A stretch of DNA of 46,916 nt, taken from Chthoniobacteraceae bacterium. GTDB taxonomy: Bacteria; Verrucomicrobiota; Verrucomicrobiia; Chthoniobacterales; Chthoniobacteraceae. Location of the stretch: the NCBI GenBank assembly GCA_947471505.1, contig CANIWM010000051.1:1-46916 (forward strand), read 5' to 3'. Shown piece after piece: positions 1 to 7,436 of the stretch. Position 1 is the first letter of the stretch. Every line of letters begins with the position of its first letter. The notes under the pieces are model-generated. The model saw only the letters and a list, made by a program, of their open reading frames with translations. It did not search any database and had not been told where the DNA came from. The translations under genes were made by a program, and so were the position numbers.

Positions 1-1
1 C

Positions 2-322
2 AAGTGGGAGAAAAACGACAAAGGCCAGTTCATCCCCGTCGATGTCCCCGGCACCGAGCGCGTCCTCCCGTGCGAACTCGTCCTCCTCGCCATGGGCTTC
101 CTCGGACCCGAGCAACCACTGCTCGAAGCCCTAGCCATCGAGCGCGACCCACGCAGCAACGCGAAAGCCGAGCACGAAAAATACGCAACGAACATCCCAA
201 AAGTCTTCGCCGCCGGCGACTGCCGCCGCGGACAAAGCCTCGTCGTCTGGGCCTTCAACGAAGGCCGCGGAGCCGCCCGCGAATGCGACAAGTTCCTCAT
301 GGGCGCGACGGACTTGCCGTAG
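2..322 (+). CDS. gltD: Glutamate synthase small subunit, 3' end (partial)
   Basis: The reading frame is open from base 2 and ends at TAG 320-322, so only the last 106 residues are present. They match the C-terminus of the NADPH-dependent glutamate synthase beta subunit (GltD). Visible are the [10 protein letters not shown] stretch, the [16 protein letters not shown] segment that closes the second nucleotide-binding fold and contacts FAD, and the [15 protein letters not shown] tail. GltD takes electrons from NADPH and passes them through FAD and iron-sulfur clusters to the large subunit GltB, which makes glutamate from glutamine and 2-oxoglutarate in the cytoplasm. The rest of the gene, and presumably gltB, lie upstream of the window. 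The related small subunits of other Fe-S oxidoreductases share this fold, but the FLGPE and VVWAxNEGR strings favour GltD. Confidence 0.93.
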   Translation, partial: KWEKNDKGQFIPVDVPGTERVLPCELVLLAMGFLGPEQPLLEALAIERDPRSNAKAEHEKYATNIPKVFAAGDCRRGQSLVVWAFNEGRGAARECDKFLMGATDLP

Positions 323-612
323 AGATTCGCGCAGGGCACCGCTATCCCCAATCCTAGACCGTCTGTTACACCAACCGGCAACGCTCCCATTTCGGACTTC
401 GCTCTCGCCTGCCCCGATTGCAATTTCCTCGCCCGCAGTGGAGAACAGCTCGCCAAATTCCAGCGAAACATCGCCGAAAACTCAGCAAGAGCCCGGCTCA
501 AAGAAGGCGAGTGACTGTAGGAATCGAAAAGGGCTGCGTCAGGCTGCGTCAATCTGTCGGCGTGCTCGCGAATTCATCCTCCCGCTTCCGATGACTCTGA
601 AATCCTTACTGT
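323..612. other. Gap between gltD and a convergent LysR gene
   Basis: I see no convincing gene here. The only structure is a perfect 10-bp tandem duplication, GGCTGCGTCA twice, at 532-551. No hairpin with a T-run follows gltD, so its terminator is not obvious. A 65-codon frame at 438-635 overlaps the LysR stop and has a composition unlike its neighbours. Confidence 0.5.
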
Positions 613-1533
613 TTAAGAAATCGCATCGAGCTTAAGTAGCGCTTTGAGCGCATCGCAAACTTGGCCCGCTTCATTTCGGACGCGCAGCGTCCTTGGATTC
701 CACGCGACGCAGAGCTGGCGCGGGCGCTTGTTCAGAAACGGCAGAGCGACTTCCAGATACGTGTCCTGCGGTAAATCGCACCGGGCAATCGTCGGGAGAA
801 TCGCAGCATACTCACCCGATTTCAGCGCCGCGCACGCTTGCGGGAAAGAGTCGCATTCGAGGATTTTGGAAACCGTCAGGCCATTCTTCGCCTCCCAGTC
901 TCGAAACTGCCGCATGAACACGCCATCGCTGGTCTGCATGACTAAAGGCGTCGTCTCAAGTATCAGACGCGGGCTCGGTGGTTTGGCGTTTTTGAGTAAA
1001 CGCTTTGGGCAGAAGAGCGCGTGCCCCATTTTCCCGAGTTGGAATGCCGCAAGCGATTCGGGCAGCGCGTCATGCCTGACGATTCCGAAGTCCAGACTCA
1101 GCTCCTGTAGGCGATTCGCGATTTCAACACTCCGCAAGTTTTGCAGTCGGAGGTTTATATTGGGCAGGCGTTTTTGCAGGGCGGCAAGACGCGGAAGAAT
1201 GAGCCACTGCACCAGACTGTCGCCACTGCCGATAGAGAAAGTCACCGGTTGATTCTGCGCCCTCAGTTGGAAATCGTGCAGTCTGCCAATGGACTCGCGG
1301 GCGATTTCCACCAGCTCTTTCCCATGCTCGGTCAAGACCAGCCCTTTGCCGTGGCGACGGGTCAGCTCCACTCCGAAGAAATCCTCCAGTTCCTTGATCT
1401 GACGGCTGAACTGGCTCTGCCGCACGGGATCGCTGCCCGCCGCCCGCACGAGGCTGCCCGCCTCGGCGACTTCGCAAAGCACTCGCAAGCGGTCCATTGA
1501 TAAGCCACTTCGGGCAAACAGGGTTTCAAACAT
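613..1533 (-). CDS. LysR-family transcriptional regulator
   Basis: A 306-residue protein with an N-terminal winged helix-turn-helix (about residues 13-72, with SLVRAAG, QSQFSRQIKELEDFFG and GKGLVLTEHGKEL). A LysR-type substrate-binding domain follows (about 95-300). The start at 1533 gives MFETLFARSGLSMDRLR; a shorter start at 1497 (MDRLRVL) also fits the HTH. An upstream extension to 1902 would run into the divergent ATPase gene and is rejected. LysR proteins usually bind their own promoter region and a divergent target, switched by a small ligand; here the divergent target would be the ATPase/PLD-like pair 69 bp away. The ligand cannot be read from the sequence. Confidence 0.88.
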   Translation of the reverse strand: MFETLFARSGLSMDRLRVLCEVAEAGSLVRAAGSDPVRQSQFSRQIKELEDFFGVELTRRHGKGLVLTEHGKELVEIARESIGRLHDFQLRAQNQPVTFSIGSGDSLVQWLILPRLAALQKRLPNINLRLQNLRSVEIANRLQELSLDFGIVRHDALPESLAAFQLGKMGHALFCPKRLLKNAKPPSPRLILETTPLVMQTSDGVFMRQFRDWEAKNGLTVSKILECDSFPQACAALKSGEYAAILPTIARCDLPQDTYLEVALPFLNKRPRQLCVAWNPRTLRVRNEAGQVCDALKALLKLDAIS

Positions 1534-1602
1534 GACTATCGAGTAGGGTGTCCTGCAATTTTCGCGGTGGCAACATTTCAGCGTCAATGGCACGCTCCGC
1601 CC
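1534..1602. promoter_or_regulatory. Divergent promoter region, LysR gene / ATPase gene
   Basis: These 69 bp separate two start codons facing away from each other, so promoters for both genes must lie here or inside the 5' ends. I find no clear palindrome and no Shine-Dalgarno before ATG 1603. The case for LysR control rests on the layout, not on a recognised site. Confidence 0.35.
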
Positions 1603-3483
1603 ATGATTTCGGAATTCAAGATCGGTAACTTCAAAGCCTTCGGGCCAGCGCAGACCATTCCTCTGCGACCGATCACACTGGTCTTTGGGCCAAACAGCGC
1701 GGGCAAGTCGAGCATCATCCAGAGCCTTCTCCTCGCCCGTCACATCCACGACACGGGCAACGCGGATGCACACCAGACGACGCTCGGCGGTGCGGCGGTG
1801 GATTTGGGCGGGTTTGCGAAATTCGTGCATGGTCGCAGAACTGAATGTGACGCACAATTTTGTCTGACGCTGGAGCGTTCTGCCATGCGGGAGACGTTCC
1901 ACTATCTGAACAAACTTCAGACGCTCACACTGTCCTACACGCTAGGAAGAACGATCGGTGTCAGCTCTGGCATCGTTGGAATCAAGGCCGTCCAGATTTT
2001 GATCAATGGACACGACTTCATTCGTCTTTCCATGCGTGAAGACGGTATCCTCGGCGTGGATACGGAGGCCCTTGAAACCCAAAGCCTTCTGGCTTTCGGC
2101 GCATACGATGCGAAGTGGGTCAATCTGTGTCTGGATTTCGCCAAAACGTCGCCTGCTCGCGTCGAGCAAATCACTGCGGAGATGACAGAGGCGGGCATGA
2201 TGTTTGACGAAATCCGGGATGCGGCGACTGGCAAGTTGAAGCCGCGTAGTGTTGCTGAATTGCGTATTCGCCGCACAATAGCCAATGACGAAGACTTTGG
2301 TGATTTTGTTGCGGCGGATTGGAGAACCGCTTCCAAAAGTGTCAGCGAAACGGTCTCACTTCTGAAATTCAGGATGAAAGGACTACAGTTGGAAAACACC
2401 GATCCACTGCCACGGGAAAACCCCGATTTCGATTTCTTCTGTGCTAACCATGCCTCAGATACGCCCCATAGAAATCCCGTGGACTTTTATCAACGATGGT
2501 TGAAGTCACTGTCATTCGATGGCGAGGAAGTATCCGCTGCCGAAGCATGGTCATACGCCCTACGCTATGACATCGAATGCCTGATCGAGGCAGCAAACAC
2601 AGCCATTGCCTCAGCTTTGTCGGGAACATCGTATCTCGGCCCGCTCCGCTGGATTCCCCCGCGCTTAATTCCCGAAGGCGAGCAGTTCGACGCGAGTTGG
2701 GCGGCGGGCGGCGGCGCGGCGTGGCAGCGGTTGCGCAGCGAGCCGGAGTTGCTGGGCCGGGTGAATCGCTTCCTGCAAGAGACGCTACATTCGCAGTATC
2801 GGCTGCGATGCCAGAGCCTCGCGCCGGAACTGGATGCGGAAACGATTGCGCTTTGTGTGAAGCGGGCCATGGAAAGCAGCGCCACCGCGCCCATGGCTGA
2901 TCCCGACAGTTCGAGCGTCGCCGAAGACGCTCCACCGTATGCCTACACAAAGGCGGGCGCACCGGACTTGGCCACAGCACTGGAAGCCGAACTGCGTGCG
3001 CAGAATTCTGGCGGAAAACTGGCGGAACTCTCGCTCGTGGATGCCGAGTCCGGCCTCGCTGTTTCGCACCGCGATGTCGGCACAGGCATCAGCCAATTGC
3101 TCCCCGTCCTCGTCAACGCTGCCGGCGGGAAGAACCAGTTGATCGCCATCGAGCAACCGGAACTCCACCTCCACCCCGCGCTCCAAGCCGAGCTTGGCGA
3201 TGTCTTCATCGAGTCCGCCCTCGGCGAAAACAAAAACACCTTCCTCATCGAGACGCACAGCGAGCATCTAATCCTGCGCCTCCTGCGCCGCATCCGTGAG
3301 ACGGCGGAGGGAGAACTACCGCCCGGCGCTACTCCGCTCCGCCCAGAGGATGTGGCAGTCCTTTACGTGAAACCCGGCTCGGAAGGCTCGGAAGTGATCG
3401 AGTTGCCCGTGAACATAGAGGGCGATTTTGACAAACCGTGGCCCGACGGCTTTTTCCCCGAACGATCAAAGGAGTTATTCTGA
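1603..3483 (+). CDS. AAA family ATPase with DUF3696-type C-terminus
   Basis: A 626-residue SMC/ABC-like ATPase. Near residue 30 there is a Walker A, GPNSAGKSS, in the usual MISEFKIGNFKAFG context. A divergent middle follows, then an ABC-type signature region (HRDVGTGISQLLPVL), a Walker B with catalytic acid (LIAIEQPELHLHPALQ) and the switch ETHSEHLILRLLRR. The C-terminus ends in GDFDKPWPDGFFPERSKELF, typical of DUF3696. Such stand-alone ATPases (compare those of Septu, Gabija, PARIS and RloAB) commonly pair with a small effector gene in anti-phage systems. Here the partner starts 2 bp after the stop. No nuclease or TOPRIM domain is visible in the ATPase itself. Start 1603 is preferred to 1567 because the family begins at MISEFKI. 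The first half looks less GC-rich than the second. Confidence 0.9.
   Translation: MISEFKIGNFKAFGPAQTIPLRPITLVFGPNSAGKSSIIQSLLLARHIHDTGNADAHQTTLGGAAVDLGGFAKFVHGRRTECDAQFCLTLERSAMRETFHYLNKLQTLTLSYTLGRTIGVSSGIVGIKAVQILINGHDFIRLSMREDGILGVDTEALETQSLLAFGAYDAKWVNLCLDFAKTSPARVEQITAEMTEAGMMFDEIRDAATGKLKPRSVAELRIRRTIANDEDFGDFVAADWRTASKSVSETVSLLKFRMKGLQLENTDPLPRENPDFDFFCANHASDTPHRNPVDFYQRWLKSLSFDGEEVSAAEAWSYALRYDIECLIEAANTAIASALSGTSYLGPLRWIPPRLIPEGEQFDASWAAGGGAAWQRLRSEPELLGRVNRFLQETLHSQYRLRCQSLAPELDAETIALCVKRAMESSATAPMADPDSSSVAEDAPPYAYTKAGAPDLATALEAELRAQNSGGKLAELSLVDAESGLAVSHRDVGTGISQLLPVLVNAAGGKNQLIAIEQPELHLHPALQAELGDVFIESALGENKNTFLIETHSEHLILRLLRRIRETAEGELPPGATPLRPEDVAVLYVKPGSEGSEVIELPVNIEGDFDKPWPDGFFPERSKELF
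3468..3474 (+). promoter_or_regulatory. Shine-Dalgarno site for the PLD-like gene
   Basis: AAAGGAG sits inside the last codons of the ATPase gene, 11 bases before ATG 3486. It supports that start over the in-frame ATG at 3438 and indicates translational coupling of the pair. Good Shine-Dalgarno sites are uncommon in this window. Confidence 0.6.
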
Positions 3484-3485
3484 GC

Positions 3486-4397
3486 ATGATCGCGGAATTT
3501 GGAATCGAACCCGAGGTGCTTGCCGAGTGGAGACATTTTCACGCTTTGTGGGGCGACTTCGGCATCGCTCAACGCAGGCAAATCGCGCTCTACCCGAAGA
3601 AGTGGCAGCGAGTGACGATGGATCGCGCTCGCGTCCTGCTTCGCGAAGGGAGGAACACGGAAATGCAGGTGAAGCGGATTGAGGAACGATTAAGCGGGCC
3701 GGGTGCGAAAGCGAAGTTCCGAAAGACCGATTGTTCGGATTGGAAAGAACGCGAGTGGCTGGATAATGCCCGTGAACATCAACCGGCTTTCGACTCCATC
3801 GTCGCGAAAGCGGCACCGATTGGGTCGAAGGTGCTCGTGGCGGGCGAGTTTCTCCGCGACGAGTCGCCCTACGCACGCGACCCGGAAATTTCCATCCCGC
3901 GAACTGTGCGCGACATTGTTGGTGCCGCGTGGCCGCTTGTTGCACGAGCGGAGGTCATCGTGCTCGTCGAACCGAATTTCAATCCGACGGAGCCACGCTT
4001 TCTCGATCCACTGGTGCATCTGCTCGAACAACTTCAATCAACGGGCGCACATCCAAAGCGGTTGGAACTGCATACGTGCAAATTCTCCAAGGGAGTTTCC
4101 CGTGTGAATCGGGGGAACTATCACGCCCACATTTCGCCGCACTTGCCAGCAGGCTGGACGCTCAAAGTGTGCTTCTGGGCGGAGCGGCAGCCCGAACATC
4201 ATCTCCACGCACGTTTCATCCTCACGGAGATTGGCGGTCTTCGCTATGACAACGGGCTCGATTTCGGGGAATCGGGAAGCACGACGTTAGTCAGTGGCCT
4301 CGGCGAATCCAAGCATCAGGAATTTTTCTCACTCTACTCCGCTGAAGGCGCAGCGTTCCGCAGTGAAAGTGAGAATGAGGCCGTCGTGGTTACTTAA
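3486..4397 (+). CDS. Putative effector with PLD-like/MIT_C-like C-terminal fold
   Basis: A 303-residue soluble protein with no signal peptide or membrane segment. The first 130 residues are not recognised. From about residue 155 the text resembles phospholipase-D-like domains of the MIT_C kind. It has a hydrophobic strand with an acidic end (VIVLVEPNF), a leucine-rich helix (LVHLLEQLQ), and HLHARFILTEIGG followed by GLDFGESG, which fits the pattern HxR-FIL-x-T-x-x-GG-x5-GLD. The canonical HxK is HxR here, and only one such half-site is visible, so catalysis is uncertain. The gene starts 2 bp after the ATPase stop, behind a Shine-Dalgarno, so the two are surely co-transcribed. The role as the effector of an ATPase-gated defence module is inference from the context. 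Confidence 0.6.
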   Translation: MIAEFGIEPEVLAEWRHFHALWGDFGIAQRRQIALYPKKWQRVTMDRARVLLREGRNTEMQVKRIEERLSGPGAKAKFRKTDCSDWKEREWLDNAREHQPAFDSIVAKAAPIGSKVLVAGEFLRDESPYARDPEISIPRTVRDIVGAAWPLVARAEVIVLVEPNFNPTEPRFLDPLVHLLEQLQSTGAHPKRLELHTCKFSKGVSRVNRGNYHAHISPHLPAGWTLKVCFWAERQPEHHLHARFILTEIGGLRYDNGLDFGESGSTTLVSGLGESKHQEFFSLYSAEGAAFRSESENEAVVVT

Positions 4398-4700
4398 GTG
4401 CCCAATTCCGTCGCTGCATCCCCGTTGAGGGGCGACGCTGACGACATTATTGGTAAATTCCGCAGCGCCCCAGTCATATCCGGTATGCCTTTTCACTGGG
4501 GCGAGAGCGCTCCCTGTCAGAATGGCGGAATACGTTGTGAACTTGCTCGTTCGTCCTGCTCACTAGACCCGTGCGAGATTGGAAATCCCAGCTACTTTGC
4601 GGCTTTTCTCTGATAGGGCGGGGATTATGTGCGGAATTTCGTCCCTGAAGCGCCCACCCCGAGGCCTGGGGTCCGCGCCGGGCGCATTTCCCTGCGCACC

Positions 4701-4784
4701 AATCTTTGCGGGGTGTGGGCCTCGTGAGGTTTGGTGTGCGCCATTCTTTCCGGGGTGTGGACCAGGGTGGGTTTGGTGGGGACC
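4701..4784. repeat. Two imperfect 42-bp tandem repeats, GT-rich
   Basis: Unit 1 (4701-4742) and unit 2 (4743-4784) share the frame A-A/T-TCTTT-G/C-CGGGGTGTGG, then AGG/GGG, then GTTTGGTG. A shortened third copy (AATTT, then TTTGGTGCGCAC) continues to about 4804. The block is strongly strand-biased, G/T on the plus strand. No protein reading of it is convincing. Confidence 0.7.
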
Positions 4785-4878
4785 AATTTCAGTTTGGTGC
4801 GCACTTTTTCTTCTGAGGTGCGGAATTTTTGAAAAAACTTTCGAGGATTTTGAAAGATTTGGCGAAAGGGGCCGTATC

Positions 4879-4943
4879 AGGAGGTGAACCGGATTCGGTT
4901 CATTCAACAAACAAACAAAACAAAACACACAGAAACACACACA
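4879..4943 (+). promoter_or_regulatory. Unusual 5' leader: distant Shine-Dalgarno, hairpin, A/C-rich run
   Basis: AGGAGGTGA (4879-4887) is a full-length complement of the 16S 3' end, but the start codon used lies about 57 bases downstream. Right after it comes a 6-bp hairpin, GAACCG-GATT-CGGTTC (4886-4901). It is followed by a run of almost only A and C (4902-4943, a single G at 4932) up to ATG 4944. A GTG at 4884 overlaps the site itself and would give a 20-residue extension with no family-like features. Confidence 0.5.
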
Positions 4944-5654
4944 ATGAAAAATCCATACTATCCAGACGATAAAGGCCAGCAGGCGGATTGGTGGCAAAAT
5001 ATCCTCAACTTTGCCTCTGCGCAGCTTTTGCTGCTGGGGTTCACTCCGGCGCAGATTGCGAAGATATTACTTGATGCTGCTTGGGCCGTTTTTCTCCTGC
5101 GCACGTTGCCCAATACCTATTTGGAATTCGGCAAGCGGGTGACGGGCTATGCGGACTCTTATTTGGACGGTCCGGCGAATGGACCAGCTCCGTTTCCTCC
5201 CGTGGTGCCGGATTGGCCGAGCGGGGCAGGTGCTCCGATCACGACGGGCATCGAAGCGCGTCGCATTGATTGGGTGCGGCTGGCGAAGGCGAATCCGCTT
5301 TATGACCCGGAGACGATTGGGGCGGTGCTGCGACTGGAGCAGACGGGGGATGATTTTGACCCGACGACTTACAAAGCCGAGTTGTCGGACTTTGTGAGCC
5401 CGTCGGTGAATACAGTGACGTTTAAGTTCCGCAAGGCGAGCGGGGAGATTGACGGAATCAATCTCTACATGCGCCGGAAGGGCGAGGCCGCGTGGACGTT
5501 TGTGCGCTTTTTCTCCAAGTCTCCGGCGACGGACACGACGGCAGTAAAAATCGCGGGCACCCCGGAGGAACGCGAATACCAAGGCCGCGCGGTGATTGCG
5601 GATGTGGAGGTGGGCATCGTCAGCGACATCGAGAGTGTGCTGGTGCGAGGGTAA
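4944..5654 (+). CDS. Conserved-looking hypothetical protein with FN3-like C-terminus
   Basis: A 236-residue protein of unknown function. The N-terminus (MKNPYYPDD, then about residues 12-65) is predicted helical with a hydrophobic stretch (FASAQLLLLGF, AAWAVFLLRTL). A proline-rich linker follows (about 75-95). The last 100 residues look like a fibronectin-III-like beta sandwich with INLYMRRKGEAAWTFV and REYQGRAVI. I recall similar orphans as multicopy families in Verrucomicrobiota, which I cannot verify here. It stands alone between an untranslated stretch and a strong terminator, so it is its own transcription unit. There is no signal peptide and no catalytic motif. Confidence 0.75.
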   Translation: MKNPYYPDDKGQQADWWQNILNFASAQLLLLGFTPAQIAKILLDAAWAVFLLRTLPNTYLEFGKRVTGYADSYLDGPANGPAPFPPVVPDWPSGAGAPITTGIEARRIDWVRLAKANPLYDPETIGAVLRLEQTGDDFDPTTYKAELSDFVSPSVNTVTFKFRKASGEIDGINLYMRRKGEAAWTFVRFFSKSPATDTTAVKIAGTPEEREYQGRAVIADVEVGIVSDIESVLVRG

Positions 5655-5680
5655 GCAAACGGTGGCACCGGGCTAGAATA

Positions 5681-5713
5681 ACGGGCGGCTCTTTGCGGAG
5701 CCGCCCGTTTTTG
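5681..5713 (+). terminator. Rho-independent terminator
   Basis: A perfect 11-bp stem, ACGGGCGGCTC (5681-5691) with GAGCCGCCCGT (5698-5708), has a 6-nt loop and is followed by TTTT (the stem end plus four Ts). It ends the 4944-5654 gene and also lies downstream of the convergent halogenase gene. Confidence 0.9.
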
Positions 5714-5767
5714 TCGTAGGCAAGATTTGGAATCTCGTTGTGGCGGGGCGTCTGCGTTCTTAGCCGA

Positions 5768-7282
5768 TCAGGTGGCGGAGGTGGCGGGTCTGGCGTCGTT
5801 CCACTGCCAGCGGGGGTCGTGGACGTATTTGAGAGATTCTTCGACGGTGAGTCCGCGCTGGGCGATGGTGGCGTTTTTTGAGATGTGTTGCTGCCAGGCG
5901 TGGCGCTCGGAGGGGGAGGATTCGTAGCTTTTTTTCCAAGGGACTTTCATGCCGAGGAGCATGACGAGGTAGCCTTCGATGCCGAAGTCGTTTTCGGGGC
6001 CGTTGGGGAGTTTGTAGCGGAGGAGGCCGGTGGGGCCGTTTTCGCGGTAGAGCTCCATGAGTTCGTCGAGGGGGCTGATGTCGGTGTCTTCTTGCGCGTG
6101 TTTCCAGAAGGGGGTGCTGAGGCGGGTGTTGAATTTGTAGTGGAAGGCGAGGAAGTCGCGGACGTTGTCCCACATGATGCCGAGGTGTCCGTTGAGGAAG
6201 TCGCGCATGGCGGGGCCGAACTCCATGCCGCTGTGGTGGAGGGATTGCACGAGGGAGTCGCACTGGGAGCAGATGACCATGAGGGCGGTGGCTTCGAGGG
6301 GTTCGACGAAGCCGCTGGCGTTGCCGATGGCGATGACGTTGTCCACGCACATTTTCTGGTAGCGCCCGGAGCGGAATTTGACGACGCGAGGCTCGCGTGT
6401 GATGCGGGGGTTTTTGCGGAGGAATTCGGCGCAGGCTTGGTCGTCGGAGATGAAGTCGGAGCTGAAGACGTAGCCGCGATTGATGATATTTTCGTGTTCG
6501 ATTTTCCATGCCCAGCCAGCGTCCATGGTCTCGGCGGTGGTGAAGGGGAGGATGGGTTCGTCGTCCTGCCGGTCCCAGCCGGAGACGATGGCGCGGTTGC
6601 AGAAGAGCATTTTGTCGAAGCTCTCGAAGGGGACTTCGAGCGTCTTGCCGAGAAGCTCGGAGCGGAAGCCGCTGGCATCGACGTAGAGGTCGGCTTCGAG
6701 TTTGCGTCCGTCGTCGAGGTGAAGGGCGGCGATGCCCTGTGGGCCACGTTCGACGTTGCTTACGGTGGCGTCGGTAATCTCGACGCCGGCTTCGCGTGCG
6801 ATGCGTTCTAGGACATCGACGAGGAGGGTGTTTTCGAGGTGGAAGCCGTGCCATTCTTGGACGTTCGGGGCCCCGTCTTCTTGGGGGTACCAGACGCGGT
6901 CGCGGTTCATGAGTGCGGAGGAGATGTCCACGTCGCGGAATTCGTTTTCGCAGTAGTAGCCGTTGGGGCGGGGGAGGGTGGGGATTTGTTGGTCGAGCTG
7001 TGGGCTGAATGTGTAGTCGAACCGTTCGCGTGGCCCCCAGAGGAAGCGGATGCCGAGTTTCCAGACGGGGCGTGCGTGCTTGTAGAAGGCAGCGCGGGGA
7101 ATATTCAGCGTGCCGAAAAGGTGCCGCCCAAAGCTCGGCGTAGTCCCTTCGCCGACGCCGATGACGCCGATTTCTTTGCTCCGCACGACGCGGATGGCGA
7201 GCTGTGGAAGTTTGATTTTCAACGTAATCGCTGCGAGAAAACCGGCGCTTCCACCGCCGAGAACCAAAATATTCTTTACCAT
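5768..7282 (-). CDS. Flavin-dependent (tryptophan-type) halogenase family protein
   Basis: A 504-residue FAD-dependent enzyme of the tryptophan halogenase family. Residues 8-17 give the Rossmann GGGSAGFLAA, and GEGTTPSFG follows near 44. WKLGIRF places Lys75 where the family keeps the lysine that forms a chloramine or guides hypochlorous acid. GWAWKI (256-261) is the WxWxI motif that keeps monooxygenase activity off, and GNASGFVEPLEATAL (320-334) is the FAD/chloride region. Residue 262 is Glu where the classic motif has Pro. Members halogenate tryptophan, indole or phenol rings using a separate flavin reductase. No reductase, NRPS or PKS gene is nearby, so the substrate is open. It could instead be one of the non-halogenating relatives common in environmental bacteria. 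It is divergent from the PQQ-propeller gene. Confidence 0.85.
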   Translation of the reverse strand: MVKNILVLGGGSAGFLAAITLKIKLPQLAIRVVRSKEIGVIGVGEGTTPSFGRHLFGTLNIPRAAFYKHARPVWKLGIRFLWGPRERFDYTFSPQLDQQIPTLPRPNGYYCENEFRDVDISSALMNRDRVWYPQEDGAPNVQEWHGFHLENTLLVDVLERIAREAGVEITDATVSNVERGPQGIAALHLDDGRKLEADLYVDASGFRSELLGKTLEVPFESFDKMLFCNRAIVSGWDRQDDEPILPFTTAETMDAGWAWKIEHENIINRGYVFSSDFISDDQACAEFLRKNPRITREPRVVKFRSGRYQKMCVDNVIAIGNASGFVEPLEATALMVICSQCDSLVQSLHHSGMEFGPAMRDFLNGHLGIMWDNVRDFLAFHYKFNTRLSTPFWKHAQEDTDISPLDELMELYRENGPTGLLRYKLPNGPENDFGIEGYLVMLLGMKVPWKKSYESSPSERHAWQQHISKNATIAQRGLTVEESLKYVHDPRWQWNDARPATSAT

Positions 7283-7436
7283 AGACCGCCGAGCTTTACT
7301 GGCCGTGATAACGAACGCAACGGGAGTGGGGTAAATTCGATGTTACGAAGGACGGACCCTCGCTCTTGTGGGATGGAATCCTTGATTTAAAAAGTGCCGT
7401 AGAGTGCCGAGGCTGCTTAGAACGCACGGCACAAAC

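Larger units (their letters stand above)
4398..4943. other. 546-bp gene-poor stretch with structured elements
   Basis: No supported gene. A 71-codon GTG frame directly follows the PLD-like stop (4398-4613) but matches nothing I know. Two bulged hairpins stand back to back. In 4409-4437, CGTCG/CGACG and CCCC/GGGG are separated by a 5' bulge. In 4466-4503, CGCCCCAGT/ACTGGGGCG encloses a second stem CATA/TATG with a 7-nt bulge. Then come an imperfect 42-bp tandem repeat (4701-4784) and the leader of the next gene (4879-4943). Confidence 0.5.

Noticed and set aside
438-635. 65-codon frame between gltD and the LysR gene
   Set aside because: No family resemblance, no Shine-Dalgarno, and it overlaps the end of the convergent LysR gene.
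1534-1902. Longer N-terminus for the LysR protein
   Set aside because: It would add 123 residues inside the divergent ATPase gene; LysR proteins start close to the HTH as at 1533.
4398-4613. 71-codon GTG frame directly after the PLD-like gene
   Set aside because: No homology or domain pattern, and it spans two hairpins; more likely untranslated.
4563-4997. Minus-strand frame with HQT and GPHP repeats
   Set aside because: It is the reverse reading of the 42-bp GT-rich tandem repeat and runs into the real gene at 4944; no start signal.
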